A stretch of 64,000 bases of DNA from Pelecanus crispus (taxonomy: Eukaryota > Chordata > Aves > Pelecaniformes > Pelecanidae). The position numbers were made by a program, and so were the translations under genes. Of this stretch, positions 38,101-49,138 are shown in pieces; position 1 is the stretch's first letter; every line of letters begins with the position of its first letter. The stretch lies in assembly GCF_030463565.1 (NCBI RefSeq), contig NC_134653.1, positions 28,209,150 to 28,273,149 on the forward strand, read 5' to 3'. A model generated the notes under the pieces. It had not been told where the DNA came from, did no database searches, and worked only from the letters and a program-made list of their open reading frames with translations.

Positions 38101-41100
38101 ACAGTATTTTACTTTGGCAGCTGAATGGATTATTACTGATAATAGAAACAGAAAACTGAAATAAGAAAGACAATCTAACTGTGAATAATAAAGGGCTGAC
38201 GGACAAACAACAGGAACTGTTCTCAGCTGCTCTCCTTGATATTGCTGCTTATGGAAGAGACTGCCAAGAACAGCAATACTTGCACTTAGGGCAATGTTTC
38301 ACAGTCTCAAAGCTTCAGGAAGAGACAGATCCTCAGCAACTACATCAACACTGTTCTTGCGTTACAGATGTGGAAAACACAGGACTGCAAAAAGAAGCAA
38401 TGAGTTGTCACAGGACCCAGGAAACTCAGGCTTAGCTCAGATTTAGATGTGATCACTCCATGCACCTACTATTCAAAATCAAGACCTTTCTGTTCTTATT
38501 CAATATGAGTAATTCAACAGTCTACTCCAATAGCCCCATGCTCAGAGCCAATGAATTCTCATATTTATAGCAGGATTCAAAACCAGAAAGTAAGATAATA
38601 TTCTATTTAATCAAACAAGAAAGAAATACAGTAAAATGGTATTTTCCTGTTGTGTCACTTTGGAAGAGCAGAGATACAGCTGAGCCATTTCCCTACCTGG
38701 GCATACTCCTCTTCTGCACTGTACAGCCAAGCATGCTTGACTTTCTCCTTCTCTTTGGCCACTTCCATGATCTGCTCAAACGAAGCATTATCTTCACTTG
38801 TGTGTTTTGCTAAGAAGCTGTCCAGACTGGGAAGTGCATCTTTTTCTGCTTCTCCTAACAAGAGGAGGGAAGAAGCCTGAGAAAGGTTAATACCTCTCTT
38901 TCTATGAGAGCACTATACATAACTCTTAATCCCTTCTGACAGTGAGCCTTCTACAAACCCACTAATAATTAACATGAAGCTTGGTGGGAAAAAAAAAAAT
39001 ATACATGCAGAATTATTTTTTGGTAGACATATAATCAACTTTCACACAAAACCTTTTATGGCATATATAGCTATTTGTGTTAAAGGGAAGGTGCACAAGT
39101 GGCCAGCTGCTAGCAGACATTTTTAATATACTGCATGAATAGCTCTGCCCCTATGATCTTTGCTTACTTACAGAATTAATTTCAGGTGACACAGGAAAAA
39201 TTTACTGCCTTCATAGAGATCAGCTGAGTTAAGAATTTACACAGCCATAAAGAAACCAATAATTAGGAATTCACACACATGATGTAAAACATTACATCAA
39301 GTTCAACTTCAGAGTGATCATTTTCATCTATTAGAAGGTTAAAGGAAACTGCTTAAACATCTGCTAAATACCCAAAACCCTTACAGGAGACAGAGCTCAC
39401 AAAAGTATTTTCCTGACACTGAAGAATTCAGCTGGAGAAACATCATTCTCCTACCCTCCTCTGCAGCTTTGGTGCCAGCTTTGGATTTATTCCCCACTGG
39501 AAGACCACCCGGATGCACTTCTGGCGTTTCAAATGTGGCTGGAGTAACATCTGTGACAGAAAAAAAAAGGGCTCACATGGTTACCGGAGCACGGAACAGG
39601 ACACTTTGCTGTGACATCTTCCACCACAGTAAGGGTCATGTGCCAAACAAGTCACAGAAGACACATCAAAAGAAGAATTTAATTAAGAAGTTGTAAAAAG
39701 ACTCCAAAATACTCTATTCTGTCCCAACCACCGAACAGGATTATGCTCTCATCTAAGACATTATTTTTCCCCTGCTGGAAAAAATTCATAGGAAAGCCAC
39801 AGCCCAGTATATTTGCCACCTTATCTACAGCTTTAACTAACAGAAGCAAGCAGCAGCGTAACAATCCTAACCTAGGCCAGGGCCAGCACCCAGGAAGGAA
39901 AATCATTTGGTGACACATGCCCTTTGCCACAAGAAAGCCAGTTACCTAAACCCCACCATGAGAGCTCAGCCAGGGACTGGGCTTTAGTATAAGAAACACC
40001 TGAACTTGAAGTGAAAGCAAACATACAACAGGGCATTGTATATCTGCTAGGCCAACCTCTGATAATCACAAGCTTCCAATACCTTCTGTCCCCAACATAG
40101 GAAAGTCTTACACATCTGTAGATGCAACAAGAACCCCATAAACTATAATAAGGATTCAAAACACAGCTTAGAGTTTCTAATAGCATAATATTGCATGTTA
40201 GAGCATGTAACATTCCCTAGGGAGCAGGAACTCAGCAAAAGATGCCTATGAGGAATGGTTATTCAGTAGGTGTTTTTCCAAAATCATTCCCTCAAGAAGA
40301 AGTTATTAGACACCATCAAAGAAAAATTCACCATCAGGTATCAGATGCTGGTTACTGCCCAATTCAGTATACTAATTCCCATGCAAAGTCAATCTTGATT
40401 CTTTAAGATAAACGCTGCCTGCACAAAGTTAGATAAACTAGAGTAGTAATATTAGATATAAAACCCTTATGCCCCAGTGAGCCAGTTCTTACAGGGTGCA
40501 GGTGTGTCCCTCGATGATTTACCCAAGGAGGAACCAAACTTGATAGCAATTTGTCTCATTTTCTCCAAGTCACCGTTTTCTTCAGCCTCCAGATACTCCT
40601 TCTGCGCTCGCAACTTCTCCACATCAGGAAAGAAGTCTCGCTGAATGATTTTCTCTAAACTCTACGAACAGAGAGACAACTGCAAGGCCGCGCTGGGACA
40701 CCTCGGAGTGCGGCTCGGCTCGGGGCCCGCCGCACGCAGTGCTGGGGAAGGACGGCAGCCCACGGGCGCTTCAAGCCGAGGCTGGGCCGGTGGCAGCGCG
40801 CTGACAGCTGTCGCCGCAGAGGTGCAGGAGCCCAAGGGGCGGCCCCAGAGCTGCCTCGTCCCCGGGCCCGCACCGCAGCCGGGATTACAGCGGGCAGCAG
40901 CGGCCGTGGGCGGAGCCGAGCCGGGCAGACCCGAGCCGGGCAGACCCGAGCCGGGCCCCGCCGCGCCGGAAGCCGCTCGGCCCAGGTGCCAGGAGAGCGG
41001 GGCCCCCCGGGCCGGGCCCGGGCCCGGGCCCAGGCCCGCCGGCCTACCTCGATGTAGGCCTCCTCATCCAGGACCTTCTTCGGGCGCCTCGGGGCCGGCG

Positions 41101-41194
41101 GGGTCGCCTCCTTCGCCGTCGCCACGGCGGTGCCCGCGGCGGCAGCGGGCACCAAATCGCCGGAGGAGGCCGCTGGAACCGCCGCCCCCTCCAT
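32169..41194 (-). CDS. ESS2: ESS2 (DGCR14/ES2) splicing factor homologue, 10 coding exons
   Basis: Complete minus-strand gene. Coding exons in order: 41194-41048, 40661-40493, 39550-39455, 38854-38697, 36774-36657, 35900-35767, 35621-35519, 34159-34050, 33124-33009, 32454-32169. All introns are GT/AG and phases join without a break to give 478 residues (human is about 476). Recognisable Es2-family stretches are VLDEEAYIE at the exon 1 end, QRDFFPDVEKL, YLEAEENGDLEKMRQIAIKF, YVTPATFETPEV, TSEDNASFEQIMEVAKEKEK, KVGPDGKELIPQES, GSETPYVDRTPGPAFK, and the C-terminus LLQLPKRRKASDFF. The N-terminus is Ala/Pro-rich and differs from mammals. The family is a nuclear protein of the late (C-complex) spliceosome. 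It lies tail-to-tail with TSSK and head-on in the same orientation as GSC2, the order seen around human 22q11. Confidence 0.97.
32455..33008 (-). other. ESS2: ESS2 intron 9
   Basis: Spliceosomal intron of about 550 bases between the phase-2 donor after NLA and the acceptor before TPKGLSP. Nothing notable is seen inside. Confidence 0.85.
33125..34049 (-). other. ESS2: ESS2 intron 8
   Basis: Intron of about 925 bases between the PAFK exon and the ILEPGRRE exon. No coding or repeat structure is recognised. Confidence 0.85.
34160..35518 (-). other. ESS2: ESS2 intron 7
   Basis: Intron of about 1.36 kb between the TPSPAPG exon and the VNESPFMTW exon. No further gene or repeat is recognised. Confidence 0.85.
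35901..36656 (-). other. ESS2: ESS2 intron 5
   Basis: Intron of about 756 bases. It contains a T-run around 36119-36133 and an A-run around 36478-36494; otherwise unremarkable. Confidence 0.85.
36775..38696 (-). other. ESS2: ESS2 intron 4
   Basis: Longest ESS2 intron, about 1.9 kb, between the SAEEEYAQ exon and the RRNENLALPS exon. No second gene, RNA gene or transposon is recognised in it. Confidence 0.85.
38855..39454 (-). other. ESS2: ESS2 intron 3
   Basis: Intron of 600 bases, AT-rich, no notable content. Confidence 0.85.
39551..40492 (-). other. ESS2: ESS2 intron 2
   Basis: Intron of about 940 bases, AT-rich, nothing notable seen. Confidence 0.85.
40662..41047 (-). other. ESS2: ESS2 intron 1, CpG-rich
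   Basis: Short GC-rich first intron inside the CpG island. It holds a 14-base tandem motif (GAGCCGGGCAGACC) repeated about three times at roughly 40916-40958. Long open frames here on both strands reflect base composition only. Confidence 0.8.
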
Positions 41195-41800
41195 AGCGCC
41201 GAGAGCCCGGGCGGTCGGCGAGCGCCCTGACCCTCCTCAGCCGCCGTCGCGAACGCGACACGCCCTGACGTCACGCCGCCGCGCCGCGGAGAGCCGGAAC
41301 GTCCCGCGCCCGCCGCCCCGCCCGGGAGAGACGCACGGAGCCGTGCGCACGGCGGCCAGCGCGCCCCCTGCCGGCTGGGAGGACCCGCCCGGTCCCGCTC
41401 CGTGACGGTGGCGCGACCTCGGTCCGGGGGGGTGGCGGCGGCCTCACGGCCTGGGCTGTGCCGGGCCGCGGGGGACTGCGGCCGGGGGACCGGGCCCCGG
41501 CCTGGGGGCAGCCGCGGGGCGCGCAGCCTGGCCCTGCCGGTGCAGGCCGGGGCCGGGGCGAGGCCTTTGGCAGCCCCAGGCCGCGCGTTGCGTTTCTGCC
41601 CCCCAGCACCACCCCCGGCCGCCCTCACGGCTTCTCGGAAACCCCCCGGGCTCCCCGGGGAGCGGGGACCGCCGCCTGGGTGCTCGAGGGCTGTGGGCGG
41701 CCTGCCCGGGGCCGTGGGGCAGGCGAAGGCCCTGCGGGGAGCAGGCACCACTGGCCGGCATGGCCAGGGCCCCCAGCGCCGGCTCTCCACAGCACGCACG
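40680..41800 (-). promoter_or_regulatory. ESS2: ESS2 CpG-island promoter with perfect CRE
   Basis: CpG-dense block spanning ESS2 exon 1 and its upstream flank. A perfect palindromic CRE/ATF site TGACGTCA lies at 41266-41273, about 72 bases upstream of the ATG, with no TATA box. This architecture suits a broadly expressed splicing factor. The CRE is seen directly; its use is inferred. Confidence 0.7.
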
Positions 41801-42469
41801 GAGCTGACGGGGACAGATTTATTTATCTCACTGCTTTACAGGACGTGGTTGCTCTTCAGCCCTGCCGGGGACACTGACAGGGAACCGGCTCGGGCTGGCC
41901 GCGGAGGTGAGCTGAGCGCTCGCTGTGCCAACCCCTCTCAGCGCAACAGGTGGATCGCCTCTCCCACGGGCTGCAGGGAGAAATCCGTGTTTCTTGGTTA
42001 AGGGACAAATCACCTGTTCAGTAAGCTCAACCCCAAAAGCAACTCTAGAAGCCATCGAGGTGCTGAAAATAGGAAATACTCATTTGCAGGATATTTTGCA
42101 AATCTACAGTAGTAAAACAAGCACAAATACTACCTGCACAGAGCAAAGACAAGAAGGGGAGCCTCCCCTTCTGAAGCACACACATTTAACACGGGTACAG
42201 CTCTGTCGCCTGCATGGGCTTTTGGCAGTGGTTTCTGCTTAAGCATCTGAGGGTCATGCCTGGTGAGTTATTTGCCATGTGAGCTAGGTTTGGAAGAGAA
42301 ACTGGGATGTGAAAGTACCATGTCTGCTTTTACCTCTCCTCCTCCTCCAGGAATCACAGAGATTCCCTTTTGCTTCATTAGTCCCCCTTGGGCTACCCCC
42401 TATGGAACCTGTCAGCTGCAGGAAACGAATGCTCTTGGCATTCATCTGCTGAGATGCAGCCTGCGACCA
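41195..42469. other. ESS2 upstream flank and GSC2 3' region
   Basis: GC-rich near ESS2, dropping in GC from about 41.8 kb. The minus-strand GSC2 transcript would end here: TTTATT at 41818-41823 is AATAAA on the minus strand, about 650 bases past the GSC2 stop. Open frames between 41.27 and 42.0 kb on both strands are CpG-island shadows without family resemblance. Confidence 0.6.
41818..41823 (-). terminator. GSC2: Candidate GSC2 poly(A) signal
   Basis: AATAAA on the minus strand about 650 bases downstream of the GSC2 stop codon and before the ESS2 CpG island. Position and hexamer only. Confidence 0.45.
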
Positions 42470-44458
42470 CTAACAGCTCTCCTCAGAGGGCTTCTTGGTG
42501 CCTTGAAGGATCAGCGCTGAAGCAGATGTCCTCTTCTGATGCCGCCACTTGGCCCGCCGATTTTTAAACCAAACCTAGAAAGTGCAAAACAAGAACAACT
42601 TTTGCATTTCATGTGTTCCTTGCAGGGGAGCAGGCAGTTACACTCCTGGGCTGTACAGCGTAAGCTTTAGGATACTCAATACATTTCCCGATATAAAGGT
42701 TTGATACAAAATGTAATCAGTCCCTCCCCTGCAATCCTGCTCAGATACATGTAAGGGGCACAAGGGAGCTGGGACCCCCCCATGGCAAATTGAGAAGTCA
42801 CACAGATCACATAACTAAGGAATATACACTCGGGTGCAGGGGATGAGCAGAACTGGGCATGTCTGTGTTTGTATAGGTGGATCTAGGAGAGAGAGTGAGT
42901 GAGTTTATGGGACCAGATTCTAGAACAAATCAGCCCATCAGAATTGTTTTATATTCTTCCGTTGCTTGCTACACCTGAACTGTGTTTTGTTGAATACCCA
43001 AGAAAGGTTTTTAAAATGAGGCCCTGGGTCTGCAGCTCCCAGAAAAGTCTCGGATGCCCCAGTCTGTGTTCTCAGGGGGCTGCAGCAAACAGCACCTCAC
43101 CAAGTGGCAGGATCTCACCTCTACCCTCTCCTCCTTCAAGTGAATGCGGTTTGCCAGGTGCTCGCGGGTGATGACATCCGGGTACTGGTTCTGATGGAAA
43201 AGCGTCTCCAGGGCCTGCAGCTGATCCTCGGTGAATATGGTGCGATGCCGGCGTGTCCGGCGCTGGATCTGGTGGAAAGTCTGCAGCTTGCTCGGGCTCC
43301 CCTGGGGACTCTTGCAGACCCTGACCGCCGAATGGAAGAGCTGCATGGGCCAGGGGAACCGGGCATCTGCAGGCGGAGAGGTTACAGCAGCAGCATTAGG
43401 GGTGAGGGGCTGAAACTCCCACCTTGCTCAAGGCAGTGCAGACACAAGTTGCATCCATGCATGTGGCTTGGAAGGAGGCTGCTGGCTGGCTGGCGTGGGT
43501 GACAAGCTGCATGATCACCATGCAAGTGATAGAAGGGCTTAGGGCATCACTTTGGGAGAAGTGTGCAGGTGGGGAGCACTGGTTGGGTTTTCGTTGGTTA
43601 CTTACCAATTGCACTATGGCCAGCTCCAGAAAATGGATGGAAACTCACAGCCCGGCTAGGAGCTGTGTTTCAGTCCTGACATGGGGGATTTCTGAACTTT
43701 CAGGACACTCTTGAACTGCATTTTTAAGGGTTTGCTGCTTTTTTTTTTTTTTTTGCTAGATGTAGCCAAAAATTCTTTTCCTTAAAGAACAAGTGAGGTT
43801 CCCCAGGGCCAGTGTTGTCAGGAAGCACAGGCATAGCTCTGCGCATGGACAGCACGACCATGGGTCCCCACACTCCACAGAGAACTTCCACCCCCAGAAG
43901 CGTCACCCTTTCAAGTGTTTTACAATAAACCAGTAATATATAGCCCCTGCTGCTTTTAAAAATCTGGTAGCATGGCAGGTAAAAGTGCCTGCTCTTAGGA
44001 GTTATGCTGCGAATGGATCCTGCTGCCCCTCGCCGGAGCTGGGGTCTGAGAAGACCACCGTGGCAGCAGGCCAGGCGCTATATTGGCACTCAACGTCCAG
44101 GCTTTCCCCTCCACAAGCCGCACACATGAAACAAATCCCAACACTCACCCAGCCAACTCGGCAAGTCCTGCCGGGAACGAGTGCTTGTGTGAGAACAGCA
44201 GCAGCAGTTGCAGCCTGCCCCTTCCAGCTCTTCCTCCTCCTCCACCTCCTCTTCCTCCTGGAGGGAGCTGGCTGGGATGGCCTCCAGCTCACACAGCCCC
44301 TTGGGTGCGCAGTCCAAGATGCCCTGCAGGCACAGTGGGATCAGGACCTGGGGGCTCTTCTCTGCTGGGCTGGAGAGGATGTCCTCAATGCTGAACGAAC
44401 ATGGCTTCTTGAGGCCTCTCCTGCCGGCATCGGCATCCGACACCGGCTCCGAAGACAT
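42470..44458 (-). CDS. GSC2: GSC2 (goosecoid-2 / goosecoid-like) homeobox repressor, 3 exons
   Basis: Complete minus-strand gene with exons 44458-44149, 43366-43119 and 42574-42470, GT/AG introns and matching phases, giving 220 residues (human GSC2 about 205). An eh1 Groucho-binding motif FSIEDIL lies at 22-28. An acidic run (about 68-79) is followed by a cysteine cluster CNCCCC (83-88). The homeodomain spans about 141-200, from [13 protein letters not shown] to [12 protein letters not shown], with the bicoid-class Lys50 at residue 190; its third helix is split by the last intron, as in other goosecoid genes. The C-terminus [10 protein letters not shown], then KKPSEESC, resembles human GSC2. 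It is a predicted nuclear transcriptional repressor binding TAATCC-type sites. Position next to ESS2 matches the mammalian locus. Confidence 0.95.
42575..43118 (-). other. GSC2: GSC2 intron 2
   Basis: Intron of 544 bases splitting homeodomain helix 3, between Glu and Val of RVEVWFKN. Nothing else is recognised. Confidence 0.85.
43367..44148 (-). other. GSC2: GSC2 intron 1
   Basis: Intron of 782 bases; contains a T-run at about 43739-43754. No further exon is recognised. Confidence 0.8.
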
Positions 44459-44652
44459 CCTCTGCTGGGAGCAGTGGCCGCGGGAACGGGCAGCTCACAC
44501 TGAGTGGGGTTTGCTTTCCGTGCGCTAACTCCGGAGTGGGGTCTCGCAAGGAAAAAGGCAGCTTACGTTGCTTATAAAATGGACCAGAGAAGCCATCCAG
44601 AATCGTTGCTTTGTCTTGGCGTTTCAAGTGACTATCATTCTTGCAGCCGAGT

Positions 44653-44664
44653 TTTTATTTTATA
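44653..44664 (-). promoter_or_regulatory. GSC2: Candidate GSC2 TATA box
   Basis: On the minus strand this reads TATAAAATAAAA, about 195 bases upstream of the GSC2 ATG. It would place the start near 44625 and give a 5' UTR of about 170 bases. Motif and position only. A second, weaker TTATAA lies nearer the ATG, around 44571-44579. Confidence 0.45.
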
Positions 44665-47600
44665 CACACACGCACTTTTTCTCCCTCTAACCTAGCTGCT
44701 TTATGACTGAAGCCACCCTAAATATATATATATAGAGAGAGATATAATCCCTTTGGAAAGAAAACCGTAAACCCCCCTGTGAATAAAATAAATTCTAACT
44801 AATCTTGGCAGCTTTGTGAAGGGTTAGTGTGGATCTAAGATTTAGCTAATCCCACAAAAATGACTGGAGAAGGAAATCTGATTTCTCCATCTCGGGTGTA
44901 GATTTGAGGTGGTTATGATCTCCATTGTGCTGCTGCCTCCGATCCAAGGAAGGGGGAGGATAGCTGTTCCCAGCCCGGAAATGGACCAGAGGATTAACTC
45001 CTTAAAAGAAGCAAATTATCCCTTTCTCTGGCCAAATGAAAGCTTTCCCATCAAAAGAGAGCTGTCATATCATACAATATGAGAGAGGAGAGAGTTCAGC
45101 TTAATAAAAAATCATTTTTAATGATAGCACAGCCTTTGGCTGTGCCAGAACTCTGTGAAAGTTGATTTATTTTCTGCTGAAAGCACAAAAATTGTATTTT
45201 CCCTCCTTCCCCTTTCCCCCACCTCCACTGCCCTAATCACAATGATAATGCAGATGCTTTGCGTGTATCCAACACACTCTTTGCAAGGATTCAAAGCCCT
45301 TAATAAATTAGATTACCGGCAGCTCATGGCAGCTCTGTGGTATAGCTTAGTGGCACGTAGCCACCTCCTGTACAGCTGAGCTGTACCCCTGCTTGGCGTT
45401 GGGAAGGGGAGGAGTGCTGCCTGCTGCCTCCGTGTGTGGGCAGGCAGGCAGCGAGGTCCTGCAGCAGCTCGGGCAGGACCGTGGTCTCAGTGCCACTAAT
45501 GGGCAGTTCAGTGAGCCCAGAGCAGCCAGGATGGCTGCCTGGGGCAGCCAGGCTTCCCCAAAGCTTTGTCAGTCCAATTCCCAACTTCTTCTGTTCAGCA
45601 AGAGAAACAGGGGCGAGGCCACAGCCAAGAGCGGTGACTCAGGATGGATGGGGACGCCTGGCATTGACCCTCCCGAGGGCAAACAGCAAGGCCTGGCAGA
45701 TGTGATCCATGGGAGGAGAGAGGACATCTTCCATCTTGGGTTTATAACTGAAATGAGTAGCTGGCGTTAAAATAGAGAACCTGGGGTTGAGCTCAGGTTG
45801 CTTAGGAAAGTTTAGACCCAAGTTCTCTTGCCCTCAGCGTGGTTTAAGCCAACATGGGTAGCGCGGCTTTGGGAGCTCACATGAGGAACCCTCCCGCTTG
45901 GTGTTTCTTCGCAGGGGAGAGAAGATACCAGCCCCACTCATGGTACACCGAGCAGGCACACAGGTGAGTGCTGTGAAACCACTGCACATCAAAGGTCCTC
46001 GTGGCACCTCGTGACTTCACGCCGAACAGCCCAGCAACCCCTCCAGCACTGCACAGAAATGAGAGCCAGTCTCCAGGAGAGCCCCCTCTCAGTCCCCTTT
46101 ATTTTCTCTTTGGCCCTGCTTTCTGCCTGCCCTTCCTCACTATGCTGGTCTCCCAGTGCTGGGAAGAGATGCCCCATAGCCACCCTACCTGTGACCCTCC
46201 AATCTCTGTAAAATCTCACTTAAAGCCAAACCACTATTTTTTCTTCCATCCCTTTATTTGCCTCTCCTTCAGCTATGCCAGTGGTGTAACATAAATTATA
46301 ACCACGTTCTATGAATCTTTACATATTTGCTATAGGTTTGAGAGGAAGACACCTTTGTAGCTGCCTGGTTTGGGTTCCCTGCTGCCCTGCCAAGGCGTCA
46401 GCACTCCGGAGAGGAACTGGGAATGCACGAATGCCAGGGGTGATCACAAACTGCTCCCAGCTTTTATATATATACCCAAACGCTGACATAGGAGATGGAT
46501 GTGGGGCCGGGTTCTGTTCCCCATGCCATGCTGGTCCAGAGCGACGGCAGGGCGTGTGAGCTGGGACGTGCCATGGGCAGGCGCAGGATTGGACCCTTTC
46601 TGCTCTCAGCTGTAATAATCATAGGCCCGAAGCGGATTAATTCTCCTTCCCCATCCGTAACAAAGGATGCCTTTCCCTGGCCTCCCCTGCCCGTCCCTGC
46701 CTTCCCACCGCACATGCACTTAGCCTATTAGGATCTCTGCTGATTGCTTTCTTTCATTCCTCCCGTACCTTTCACTTCAGAAAATGGACTGGTAATACTT
46801 CTTTTATCAAAGAATTATGGGATTTAGGACCCAGATCTTACAAAGAGACTTTTGATAGCTGCTGGTAATCAAATCCCAATCATCAGACACTTCTCTGCAC
46901 CCTGTTACCGGAGAGGAATAAAGGAAAGGGATTATTGATGTTCTGTTTACTGAGCCTCCAGGAGATAGGATCGCTGGGCTATTTCATATTAGAAAAGGAA
47001 AGGAAAATAAAACAAGAAAGAAAAAAAATGCAGACAAGGGAGGACAATATAGATATAGATAAAAAGAAAAGAAACAGGCTCTTATCATTTTCTTATTGGT
47101 TAAGGAGATTCCAAAGCCATTATAGAGGATTAGCAAAAAGGTTAATCTGCTTTAGCTGTTCGCTTGTCAAAAGTGAACTTATAGGGTTTGAAAATCCTTC
47201 CTATGGTGAAACCAGAAAAAATCCCTCTCTTCCTCCCCTGCCTCTCCCTTCTGCAGGCAGCGCAAGGGGATGGGAACAGGAGCTTCAGAGACCTAAAACA
47301 CAGGAGCACCCTCCCTTGCCTTGCCCCTGCCTGGGTGCTGGCACCCATAGGAGCTCTGGTTTGGCAGCGCTTCCCCCCACTCCCTCACCCACGTGAGGTG
47401 GCTGCAGGGCTCGGGGAGCGGAGGAGCAGGTCCGAGGGATGTGACCATCCTCCTGCACTGCTCTGCCCTACCTGGGGTAAATTCTGGGCTGATATTGGCA
47501 GCAGTCAGGGCAAACCTGGACCCGTGGCTGGATTTGGGCATCCAGGTTGATTTCTAAAGTGGAACAGAGGTGGACACTGCTGGCAAATGTTGCCAAAAAC

Positions 47601-47909
47601 TACAGTCTGGGGCCTCTCTGTCTGCAAGCATGGTGCTCACCCAGGGAGCAACATGTCAGCATCCTCCTGGTCACACAGCGCAGATGCTGGCCCATCCCAG
47701 CCGTGCTTTCCTGGGCTGCCCGTGCCACTGATTCACCCAAGCGGCCAATGCCCACCGCTCGCCCCAGTGCCACTGTGAGAAGCAACCCAAGGGAAAAACA
47801 ATCCTTCAAGGTCAAAACCAGCCAGGAGCACTTTCTTGATAGCTGTTGGGTGATATTCAGCAGCATGCATTAGTCAGGAGTTATAACTACATTTAATAAA
47901 GACACAGAA
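44665..47909. other. Intergenic region upstream of GSC2
   Basis: About 3.2 kb without a supported gene. A TA/GA microsatellite lies near 44720-44748. AT-rich patches around 45.0-45.3 kb and 46.75-47.2 kb could be GSC2 enhancers but this cannot be judged without comparison. Open frames such as those near 45.4, 46.0 and 47.2 kb show no domain or splice structure. Confidence 0.6.
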
Positions 47910-47972
47910 ATCATAGAATCACAGAATGGTTTGGGTTGGAAGGGACCTTTAAAGGTCATCTAGTCCAACCCG
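47910..47972 (-). mobile_element. CR1 LINE 3'-terminal fragment
   Basis: About 63 bases reading ATCATAGAATCACAGAATGG then TTTGGGTTGGAAGGGACC and GTCATCTAGTCCAACCC. This is the reverse complement of the standard bird CR1 3' end. Truncated, no coding part. It lies in opposite orientation to the CR1 pieces that follow. Confidence 0.85.
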
Positions 47973-48159
47973 CAAATCATGCCTGTTAAAATAGTTCAAC
48001 CTTGTGCCAAGTGACAAAAAGAACCCAGATAAAATCATTTGGATTTAATGACAGTTAACATCAGGTGTTATAATAAGTCTGTTTCTCTCTCCAAAGGCCA
48101 TTCCATCCCGCAGGAAGAAGCAGGGTCCCTCCGCTGGCTATTGGTGTTAATAGTGATGG

Positions 48160-48214
48160 TAGCTAATAGGTTGGACTGATGATCTTAGAGGTCCTTTCCA
48201 ACCTTAATGATTCT
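48160..48214 (+). mobile_element. CR1 LINE 3'-end fragment
   Basis: The stretch GGTTGGACTGATGATCTTAG followed by AGGTCCTTTCCAACCTTAATG matches the terminal 50 or so bases of CR1. It forms the left edge of the direct duplication described at 48200-48396. Confidence 0.75.
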
Positions 48215-48396
48215 ATTCTTGGTTTACTTTCATTAAAAAATAATCCAGCCACCAAGCCAGGAAACATGAAATTAATTATTACTCTACCCTTAATTGGTTT
48301 AGTGGTGGACTTGGTAGTGTTAGGTTAATGGGTGGACTGGATGATCTCAAAGGTCTTTTCCAACCTAAACAATTCTATGATTCTATGATTCTATGC
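48200..48396 (+). repeat. Direct repeat, copy 1 (contains a CR1 tail)
   Basis: Begins CCAACCTTAATGATTC, runs through a non-CR1 stretch (AATAATCCAGCCACCAAGCC, then AGGAAACATG) and ends in a CR1 tail with the octamer ATTCTATG repeated about three times. The same order recurs at 49130-49312, about 930 bases downstream, with some small indels and substitutions. Confidence 0.85.
48300..48396 (+). mobile_element. CR1 LINE 3'-terminal fragment with octamer tail
   Basis: GGTTAATGGGTGGACTGGAT then GTCTTTTCCAACCTAAAC and tandem ATTCTATG units: the characteristic CR1 3' end. Heavily 5'-truncated. Confidence 0.85.
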
Positions 48397-48639
48397 TGGC
48401 TAATAGGGATGGTGCCTGTGGCGTAGCAGGAGGACCATGCGGGACCAGCCCTCCTTTGATGCAATGAGGCATGGTGGAGAGAGACAACTATTTCACTCTG
48501 AAGCATTTCATTTGGTATTTCAGAGACCTTACAGCCACCAACTCAGGCTGTCCGGTTTCACTCTGTGCTCGTCAGCAAGCACCATCTCCCCGTTTTCAGC
48601 CTTTCTGGGGGGCTCTCTCTCTCCACCGACTATGGGAAC

Positions 48640-49138
48640 AACTTCAGACAATGACCTCAAATACTGTGTCCAGTTTTGGGCCCCTCAGTACAAGACAGAC
48701 ATTGAGGTGCTGGAGCGTGTCCAGAGAAGGGCAACAAGGCTGGTGAAGGGTCTGGAGCACAGGCCTTATGAGGAGCGGCTGAGGGAACTGGGGTTGTTTA
48801 GCCTGGAGAAGAGGAGGCTGAGGGGGGACCTTATCGCTCTCTACAACCACCTGAAAGGAGGGTGTAGTGAGGTGGGTGTTGGTCTCTTCTCCCAAGTAGT
48901 TAGTGATAAGACGAGAGGAAATGGGCTCAAGATGCATCAGGGGAGGTTTAGATTGGATATTAGGAAAAATTTCTTCATGGAAAGAGTAGTCAAGCGTTGG
49001 ACCAGGCTGCCCAGAGAGGTGGTGGAGTCACCATCCCTGGAGGTGTTCAAAAAACGGGTAGACGTGGCACTTTGGGACATGGTTTAGTAGGCATGGTGGT
49101 GTTGGGTTGATGACCTTAGAGGTCCTTGCCAACCTTAA
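48640..49138 (+). mobile_element. CR1 LINE, 3' part of ORF2 plus 3' end
   Basis: About 500 bases whose plus-strand frame reads like the CR1 ORF2 C-terminus: [20 protein letters not shown], then [20 protein letters not shown], later [11 protein letters not shown] and [18 protein letters not shown], ending DMV and stop. A CR1 3' UTR with TTAGAGGTCCTTGCCAACC follows. The open frame extends artificially upstream to 48437. The 5' part of the element (endonuclease, RT core) is absent, the usual CR1 truncation. The frame is intact over this fragment, suggesting moderate age. Confidence 0.9.

Noticed and set aside
40645-41196. 183-codon plus-strand frame antisense to ESS2 exons 1-2
   Set aside because: Mirror of ESS2 coding and CpG-rich intron sequence; ESS2 accounts for the conserved content.
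41044-42001. Long open frames on both strands upstream of ESS2 exon 1
   Set aside because: CpG-island composition effect; no acceptor/donor structure or family similarity.
48437-49087. 216-codon open frame that looks like a real protein
   Set aside because: From about 48640 onward it is the C-terminus of CR1 ORF2, a truncated LINE; the upstream part is unrelated read-through.
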